A stretch of DNA of 13,291 bases. It comes from JBCBSS01 sp039819065 (lineage in GTDB: Bacteria > Bacteroidota > Bacteroidia > Cytophagales > Cyclobacteriaceae). How positions within the stretch are numbered: position 1 is the first letter of the stretch; every line of letters begins with the position of its first letter. A program made the translations under genes and the position numbers. Below are positions 8,393 to 13,291 of the stretch, piece by piece. The notes below the pieces were generated by a model. It did no database searches. It was not told the origin of the DNA and was given only the letters and a program-made list of their open reading frames with translations. Location of the stretch: positions 1-13,291 of the forward strand of contig JBCBSS010000186.1 in the NCBI GenBank assembly GCA_039819065.1. The letters run 5' to 3'.

Positions 8393-8476
8393 TCACCATT
8401 TCTCACTAAAGAACACGATCTCATCCATTGGTGATATATTGCTCCAAATCTTGGGCATGCCATTGTTATAGCGGTC
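8393..8476 (-). pseudogene. C-terminal relic of a methyltransferase-like gene
   Basis: Reading the minus strand from 8476 to a TGA at 8393-8395 gives 27 residues beginning DRYNNGMPKIWSN and ending ISPMDEIVFFSEKW. An in-frame stop (8477-8479) lies immediately upstream, so the frame is a fragment. Its last residues match the C-terminus of the intact methyltransferase at 12294-13064, which ends LPADEIVFFCEKE: P-x-D-E-I-V-F-F-x-E-K is shared, at the same distance from the stop codon to within a codon. Codons differ at many third positions (about 27 of 39 aligned bases identical), so it is not a fresh direct repeat. The stop is one base from the convergent glycosyltransferase stop, as expected for an old convergent gene pair. 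The N-terminal part of this fragment does not obviously match the intact gene, so it could derive from another family member. Chance similarity is possible but less likely. Confidence 0.42.
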
Positions 8477-8479
8477 TTA

Positions 8480-8630
8480 TGTTCTGATTATTACTTGCTT
8501 AGACAATTAGGTTACAAAAATCTTCTATATTGACTATAGTATTCATATATTGATCGGCAGTTGGTGGAATACCAATCACAAGAAAGACAACAACACTAAA
8601 ATACTTGGATGGCAACAAACTTAATCACAC
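8480..8630. other. AT-rich leader of the secreted propeller-protein gene
   Basis: No gene is visible here. It contains two copies of TATATTGA (8526-8533 and 8546-8553) exactly 20 bases apart, about two helical turns, which could be a regulator site. A small inverted repeat, TTGGT (8561-8565) and ACCAA (8571-8575), follows with a five-base spacer. I find no convincing TAnnTTTG box, so promoter placement for the downstream gene is open. Confidence 0.3.
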
Positions 8631-11600
8631 ATGAAAAGAACAATCATTCTGCTGTATCTAATTTCCAGAACTCTATTTGCTAATGGACAATTTGTTGAGT
8701 TTGTCCACCAAAACACCGGAGTAATTGAGGGTATAGAATATCCAGATTGTTTCCTTTATTCGAATGATCATAGGTTTCTCTATATCAAGTCTAACTTGAC
8801 CTTAAGTGTTAATGATTATGATTCAGCCTCTGGTAAATTCGAACCAATTCAACTGATTAGGTCATCACAACTTGATATCTGGAGGTTTAACGCAATAACA
8901 CTAAACTCGGAAGGGAATATTTTATACGTCATTACAGGTCATAACGATCAGTTTGAGTCAAAAATAATAATATATGATAGAGATGTAAATTCTGGAATAC
9001 TTACGCGCGTTAATGAAATTTCCAGTTATCCAAGTGATGTTTTGCTAAAAGCTCGTAAAATGACTTTGGATCCAAACAATAAATTCCTTTACGTTTTTGG
9101 ACGGGCTCATATGTTCGTTTTTGAAGTTCAAGGAAACAATTTAAGCTATATCAATAAGCATCACATTAGGGATCACTCTGATTCATGGATGAGTCCTGAT
9201 GGTAATTATCTTTATATCAATAGGTCAGGTTACATTAGGCAGTATGGAGTAAATCAGAGTACCGGAAATATCACTCTTCTTGAAGAATATTGGGATATCG
9301 ATCAAATAGGGGTAACAATAGATGGTATCAACTTTTTCGGTAACTGGGGAGGAGGCTTATCTGTTACAAGACGTGATGAGTCAAGCGGTGCCCTGAGCCT
9401 AATAAAAACTAACCCAAGCCCAACCAATTTAATATGTAAAATCTCAGGAGATAATGAGTTTTTACATGCCATGTCGGGAAGAACAGGTGATATCTATACC
9501 TATACAATAGATATTACGACGGGAACACTGTCGGCTTTAGATACTCTGAAAGGGAGAGATGACTTTTTTAACGGTCCTCTAGGGTTTCATAAATCCCCAA
9601 ATAGTGATTTTATGTACATACCTGGATTCAACTATGACGATTTAGCGCTAGGCATTTATAAGGAAGGACCCCACGGATTAGTAAGCCTAGTTGACAGCCT
9701 AAGAATAGGTATATCTTTGAATAAAGGTCTTAATGATATTGATTTTTCTTTCGTGGACCAGAATGATAACCTGTACTTGATTAGTAATAGTGATTCATCA
9801 ATTGTTAAATATAGTGTCGATAAGACATCAGGTATAGGCATTGTAAAGGATAGATGGCTCTTCAGTGAACTTGAAGATGATCTGAGGATTGTTGGGGCGA
9901 CTGTCGACAACACACTTAAACATATGTATGCTGTTGATGAAACCTCAAATTCAATCCTCATTTTTGATCTAGTCGATGAAATCAGTTTGATATCCACAAT
10001 TGGTCATCCGCCTGTCGAAGTCCCTAATACATGGTGGAGTACCGAATTATTAGTTTCTACTGATGGAAAATATGTTTATGAGAAAATTAACTATTCAAGT
10101 ATACATGTGTATGAACGAAGTATAGAAACAGGCGCCCTTAGTTTAATTCAAACAGTAACTGATATCGGAGGTACCCCACTTAGTAGGTTTAGTGGAATTG
10201 TGATTTCTAATGACAATAAAAACCTTTATACCAAAGGGTTTTTAGGAGATAACCGCAACCCTACAAAATTCTATATTGCAGTACTTGATATTGATCAGAC
10301 TACAGGCCTATTGACTCTTAACGATTTATCTTTTAAAGTAGTCTGTTCTGGTTGTACTAAATTTGTTATTAGTCCAGATGATAAAACCGTAATTCATTTT
10401 GGTAAATATGGTATTACTGCATTAAGTAGAAATCAAGATGATGGGAGGCTGAGTTATCTCCAGCTCAGCCCATTAGGCGCTTTAAAAGCCCCTCAATATG
10501 ATGGAATCGTTGATGTCACCTTTCCAAAAAACAATAGATACATTGCTGTACATACGATCGATGGTTTAGTTATGTACCAAAGGGATTTTGATGGGAATGG
10601 TAAGCTTATATATAATGGGGAACAGGAAATCTTTCGAGGATACGGGTATACATTCTATTTTAGCGCTTACAAACAGCGGTTTTTGTATGATTCTGATGGA
10701 AAGACTATATACTCTATTTGTGAGAGAGATGGAGGTGTATGGGTGTATAATTTTGAATCAAACTTTCCACCCGCTGCTCCAAGTAATTTTAAGGCGATTT
10801 ATAATAAAGATAAAGAGTTTTACACGTTGTCATGGGACAGGAATATTGAAGGCAATATATCCAAATATGAAATATATAGGGGTAGTTATTCTGACCCATT
10901 ATCAGCTAAGAAAATATTAGAGACATCGGATACTTCAAAAATATTATACCAAGACAATAGTATTTATCGAAATCATTACTGGGTGAAAGCTGTCAACGAC
11001 TTAGGTCAATCGAGCCCATTCAGTGATGGTGTTGGTCCAATTGGACTTGACCCTAAAAAATTAGATAGTGTTCGAATTTCAACAGGTGATAAGTATTTAA
11101 GTATTGAATGGGAAGAAAACACTGAGGAAGTTTTTCTGCAGTATGTAATTTTTAGAAATACTAATAATGATTTTGAGACGAGCCTTCGTCTTAGCTGGAC
11201 TAAGGAAAACTCATTCAAAGATTATGATGTAAGCTATGACTCAACCTATTATTATTGGATAGCTGTTGAAGATATTGGGGGCAATTTGAGTGACATGAGC
11301 GATGTCGTATACGGAGTTCCAATAAACCGACCACCTTCTGCGCCTCAGCATGTTCAGAGTCAGGCAGGTGAGAATTTTATAAGTCTGAATTGGGAAGAAA
11401 ACAAAGAAGCTGATTTTGTTGAATTTGTATTGTTTAAAAACCTCACCAATGACACCTTGTCAGCAGAGCTATTACTCAGAACAATAAAAAATAGCTATTT
11501 GGATGAAGATGTAGTTGGTGGAACTGAGTATTACTATTGGGTGAAAGCGTTTGATGGCGTGAGCCACAGCAAGTTCAGTATTACTGCATCAAATGTTCCA

Positions 11601-12143
11601 TATAATTCACCACCATCAAGTCCACAAAACCTTACGGTCAAGAACATTTCTGACTTGGTTACATTGACATGGGATCAGAATGTAGAAGAAGACTTTAAGA
11701 ATTATAAAGTATACGAAGGGACTGTGAATAACGTAGAGAGTTTGTCATTGATCGCTACTGTTGAAAATAACTCATATGAATTTAGACCTGAAAATACATC
11801 TGTAGAAAATTTTTATGCTGTCAAAGCTGTGGATTCAGCTGGTCTTGAGAGTGATTTTAGCTCAGTAGTCTCATTTACTATAGAAACAATTCTTAGTACT
11901 GCCGATAATATTAATCAACACGTTGTTATTTTTCCAAATCCCGCCAAGGATATACTAAATGTTAAAACTGTAGATAAGGTGTATGATAGGCTGGGCTTTG
12001 AAATATATAACGCCTATGGGATTAAAGTCCTAAACGGCGTTTGTGAAGGTCAAATTGATATTTCAAGTTTAGTTCCGGGAAATTATTTTCTACTGCTAAA
12101 TTTTGAGGGTGATATAGTAAAATATCGAATGAGCATTAATTAG
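8631..12143 (+). CDS. secreted protein with two lactonase-like beta-propellers, four FN3 domains and a T9SS type A sorting domain
   Basis: A 1170-residue exported protein. Residues 1-19 are a Sec signal peptide with likely cleavage at ANG/Q. Residues 20-710 hold about fourteen repeats spaced 41-58 residues apart. The clearest match the lactonase-type blade pattern Y-x-x-D-x-x-(S/T)-G-x-L: IYDRDVNSGILTRV (114-127), TYTIDITTGTLSAL (290-303), VYERSIETGALSLI (493-506) and VLDIDQTTGLLTLN (551-564). Four fibronectin-III domains follow at about 714-805, 808-897, 901-991 and 995-1085. The C-terminus (1092-1170) is a type A sorting domain with FPNPAKDILNV (1101-1111) and DISSLVPGNYFLLL (1143-1156), which directs export by the type IX system and usually surface attachment or release. 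No catalytic residues are recognisable and the overall architecture suggests binding or adhesion. The gene is visibly AT-richer (sampled lines about 30-36% GC) than its neighbours. It stands alone, without operon partners. Domains are well supported; biological role unknown. Confidence 0.9.
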   Translation: MKRTIILLYLISRTLFANGQFVEFVHQNTGVIEGIEYPDCFLYSNDHRFLYIKSNLTLSVNDYDSASGKFEPIQLIRSSQLDIWRFNAITLNSEGNILYVITGHNDQFESKIIIYDRDVNSGILTRVNEISSYPSDVLLKARKMTLDPNNKFLYVFGRAHMFVFEVQGNNLSYINKHHIRDHSDSWMSPDGNYLYINRSGYIRQYGVNQSTGNITLLEEYWDIDQIGVTIDGINFFGNWGGGLSVTRRDESSGALSLIKTNPSPTNLICKISGDNEFLHAMSGRTGDIYTYTIDITTGTLSALDTLKGRDDFFNGPLGFHKSPNSDFMYIPGFNYDDLALGIYKEGPHGLVSLVDSLRIGISLNKGLNDIDFSFVDQNDNLYLISNSDSSIVKYSVDKTSGIGIVKDRWLFSELEDDLRIVGATVDNTLKHMYAVDETSNSILIFDLVDEISLISTIGHPPVEVPNTWWSTELLVSTDGKYVYEKINYSSIHVYERSIETGALSLIQTVTDIGGTPLSRFSGIVISNDNKNLYTKGFLGDNRNPTKFYIAVLDIDQTTGLLTLNDLSFKVVCSGCTKFVISPDDKTVIHFGKYGITALSRNQDDGRLSYLQLSPLGALKAPQYDGIVDVTFPKNNRYIAVHTIDGLVMYQRDFDGNGKLIYNGEQEIFRGYGYTFYFSAYKQRFLYDSDGKTIYSICERDGGVWVYNFESNFPPAAPSNFKAIYNKDKEFYTLSWDRNIEGNISKYEIYRGSYSDPLSAKKILETSDTSKILYQDNSIYRNHYWVKAVNDLGQSSPFSDGVGPIGLDPKKLDSVRISTGDKYLSIEWEENTEEVFLQYVIFRNTNNDFETSLRLSWTKENSFKDYDVSYDSTYYYWIAVEDIGGNLSDMSDVVYGVPINRPPSAPQHVQSQAGENFISLNWEENKEADFVEFVLFKNLTNDTLSAELLLRTIKNSYLDEDVVGGTEYYYWVKAFDGVSHSKFSITASNVPYNSPPSSPQNLTVKNISDLVTLTWDQNVEEDFKNYKVYEGTVNNVESLSLIATVENNSYEFRPENTSVENFYAVKAVDSAGLESDFSSVVSFTIETILSTADNINQHVVIFPNPAKDILNVKTVDKVYDRLGFEIYNAYGIKVLNGVCEGQIDISSLVPGNYFLLLNFEGDIVKYRMSIN

Positions 12144-12293
12144 TGACCGATATACAGCTTTATTCATAAAAAGTATTCGTAGATGATCTTTGGCTTTAAG
12201 TAGATATTAGACCAGCGAAGCCGTAAAGTCTGTTTGTTGGTAGGTTTATTTTACTTCATGATGATATGACCTTACCCTCACAACTAAATTGAA
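12144..12293. other. convergent intergenic gap
   Basis: This 150-base spacer separates the convergent secreted-protein and methyltransferase genes. GGCTT near 12190 and AAGCC near 12218 could pair over a long loop, but without a T-run on either side. I see no coding sequence, and no repeat matching the left side of the propeller gene. Confidence 0.3.
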
Positions 12294-13064
12294 TTACTCC
12301 TTCTCACAAAAGAAGACTATTTCATCTGCAGGAAGGGCATAGCGTTGGACATCTTCTGCTGGTAGTTGCTTTACGAAATTATCCTCGGTTACTTTGAAGC
12401 CAGCCTTTCTGAGCCTTTCTGCGTAGTCCTTTCCATACCTTCTGACATGGTCATCCTGCCCGAAAGCCTTTTCACGTTCTTTTGGAGATGTGATAGAAAA
12501 GTCTTCATAGGTAGTATCCAAAAGTGGATAGAAAAACGGCACTTGTAAAATGGCCCAACCGCCGGGCTTCAATACCCTGTGTATTTCAGACATGGCCTTA
12601 ATGTCATCATCGACATGCTCCATAACGTGATTGCACATGGCCACATCAAAGCTATTGTCCTCGAAAGGGATTTCATGCACATCCATTTTGACCTTGGCAA
12701 GAGGGGATTCAATATCTGCTGTGATATAGTCTTCGCCATGTTTGGCTTCGAACTTCTTCATGAAACAAAGCTCAGGGGCGATGTGAAGCATTTTCTGAGG
12801 TTGCTTGAAGAAATCTGTTCTGTCCTTAAGATAAAGCCAAAGCAAACGGTGGCGTTCTAAAGAAAGTGAATCAGGACAGAGGGCATTAGGTCGGGGATTG
12901 ATACGACCGTAAGGCAGAAACTTCCGATAGCTACGACCACTGATAGGGCAAGTGACTTTGTTGCCATAGTAGAATACAGCCACCACGCGCAATACAATAT
13001 GACTAACATATTGTAAGTAGCGGCGCGGTATTTTCCTTAAAGCAAAACTGATCAGTTTTTTCAT
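12294..13064 (-). CDS. class I SAM-dependent methyltransferase
   Basis: A 256-residue Rossmann-fold methyltransferase. Residues 36-76 form an N-terminal segment (CPISG, then FLPYGRINPRPNALCPDS and LSLERHRL) that resembles a degenerate zinc-ribbon. The SAM-binding core follows: motif I-like MLHIAPELCF (92-101), acidic ITADIES (114-120), MDVHEIPFEDNSFDVAMCNH (127-146) and EIHRVLKPGGWAILQVPF (160-177). The C-terminus AGFKVTEDNFVKQL to the final DEIVFFCEKE completes the fold. Members of this Bacteroidota family often sit near glycosyltransferases, suggesting methylation of a surface sugar or lipid, but the substrate is not known. There is no signal peptide; the hydrophobic stretch at 20-33 is short and probably peripheral. 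It is convergent with the secreted-protein gene and has its own promoter. In the presumed zinc-knuckle positions, both second cysteines read serine (C39/S42 and C63/S66). Confidence 0.9.
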   Translation of the reverse strand: MKKLISFALRKIPRRYLQYVSHIVLRVVAVFYYGNKVTCPISGRSYRKFLPYGRINPRPNALCPDSLSLERHRLLWLYLKDRTDFFKQPQKMLHIAPELCFMKKFEAKHGEDYITADIESPLAKVKMDVHEIPFEDNSFDVAMCNHVMEHVDDDIKAMSEIHRVLKPGGWAILQVPFFYPLLDTTYEDFSITSPKEREKAFGQDDHVRRYGKDYAERLRKAGFKVTEDNFVKQLPAEDVQRYALPADEIVFFCEKE

Positions 13065-13093
13065 GCAATAATCTCAGTGGCGTAAACAGCGGG

Positions 13094-13101
13094 CAAATAT
13101 A
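13094..13101 (-). promoter_or_regulatory. Bacteroidota -7 promoter box of the methyltransferase gene
   Basis: On the minus strand this reads TATATTTG, a perfect match to the TAnnTTTG -7 element used by the primary sigma factor of Bacteroidota. It sits about 30 bases upstream of the ATG at 13064, which predicts a leader of roughly 20-25 bases. No TTG is found at the expected -33 position 19 bases further upstream, so only the -7 half is strong. Confidence 0.55.
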
Positions 13102-13245
13102 CTAAATTCACCGTCAGTGGATGTGCCATAGTTTCACAGTTATAGCTGTTTGAAACGATGGTTTTTGATAAATTCTTTAAAAAATAACCAGAGTTAAAAC
13201 TTTTTTGGCCCGACCATCATCTAAGAGTCAATTAAACCTAAATTT

Positions 13246-13291
13246 ATGTATGCCGGAACACTGTTGGATATTGCTATGACGCACTCAGATA
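13246..13291 (+). CDS. possible start of a truncated downstream gene
   Basis: An ATG at 13246 opens a frame running to the window edge (15 codons, starting MYAGTLLDIAM). It would be divergent from the methyltransferase, with about 180 bases between the starts. The frame is closed by a stop at 13222-13224 and has no other upstream ATG. Fifteen codons are too few to identify a family or to prove it is real. Confidence 0.25.
   Translation, partial: MYAGTLLDIAMTHSD

Noticed and set aside
9656..9997. Frames within the secreted-protein gene (minus 9656-9997, plus 10588-10920, minus 11006-11218)
   Set aside because: The host frame shows continuous propeller and FN3 repeats, and these alternatives have none.
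12366..12860. Plus-strand frames opposite the methyltransferase
   Set aside because: The minus strand encodes canonical methyltransferase motifs across the whole region.
1..13291. CRISPR arrays, tRNA or rRNA genes, insertion sequences, integrases, toxin-antitoxin or phage-defence genes
   Set aside because: I looked for regularly spaced repeats, cloverleaf-like sequence, transposase motifs and terminal inverted repeats on both strands and saw none. The insertion inferred around 8480-12293 has no visible mobility gene.

Overview
The window looks like a chromosomal segment from a Bacteroidota bacterium, most likely a Cytophagales-type marine or soil gliding lineage. The evidence is a C-terminal type IX secretion (T9SS) sorting domain, a DUF4199 protein paired with a family 2 glycosyltransferase, duplicated FtsX/MacB-like permeases with the Bacteroidota-type N-terminal prefix, and a TAnnTTTG -7 promoter box in front of the methyltransferase gene. 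No exact genus can be read from this sequence alone.

Region 1 (45-5662) is a compact three-gene operon: a small PadR-type winged-helix regulator overlapping (11 bp) an 875-residue permease, which itself overlaps (8 bp) an 888-residue paralogous permease. Both permeases consist of a short cytoplasmic prefix domain followed by two fused MacB/FtsX halves (eight predicted membrane segments). No ABC ATPase is present, so these are 'duplicated orphan permeases' controlled by a PadR protein, a layout resembling the PadR/ADOP pairs of Acidobacteria.

Region 2 (5827-8391) holds a DUF4199 membrane protein, a GtrB/DPM1-like polyprenyl-phosphate glycosyltransferase six bases downstream, and a second membrane-anchored family 2 glycosyltransferase. 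This is probably a housekeeping envelope-glycan locus.

Region 3 (about 8480-12293) is occupied by one AT-rich gene for a 1170-residue secreted protein: signal peptide, about fourteen lactonase-like beta-propeller blades (fits two seven-bladed propellers), four fibronectin-III domains and a T9SS type A sorting domain. It looks inserted. Immediately to its left, one base after the glycosyltransferase stop codon and on the minus strand, sits a 28-codon relic. The last residues of that relic (P-x-D-E-I-V-F-F-x-E-K, then stop) match the C-terminus of the intact minus-strand methyltransferase on the right side of the gene.

Region 4 (12294-13291) has that SAM-dependent methyltransferase, with a good Bacteroidota promoter, divergent from what may be the first 15 codons of another gene running off the window end. 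The most interesting points are the PadR-permease module with its unusually conserved prefix, and the evidence that the secreted propeller protein is an accessory gene that landed between a glycosyltransferase and a methyltransferase.
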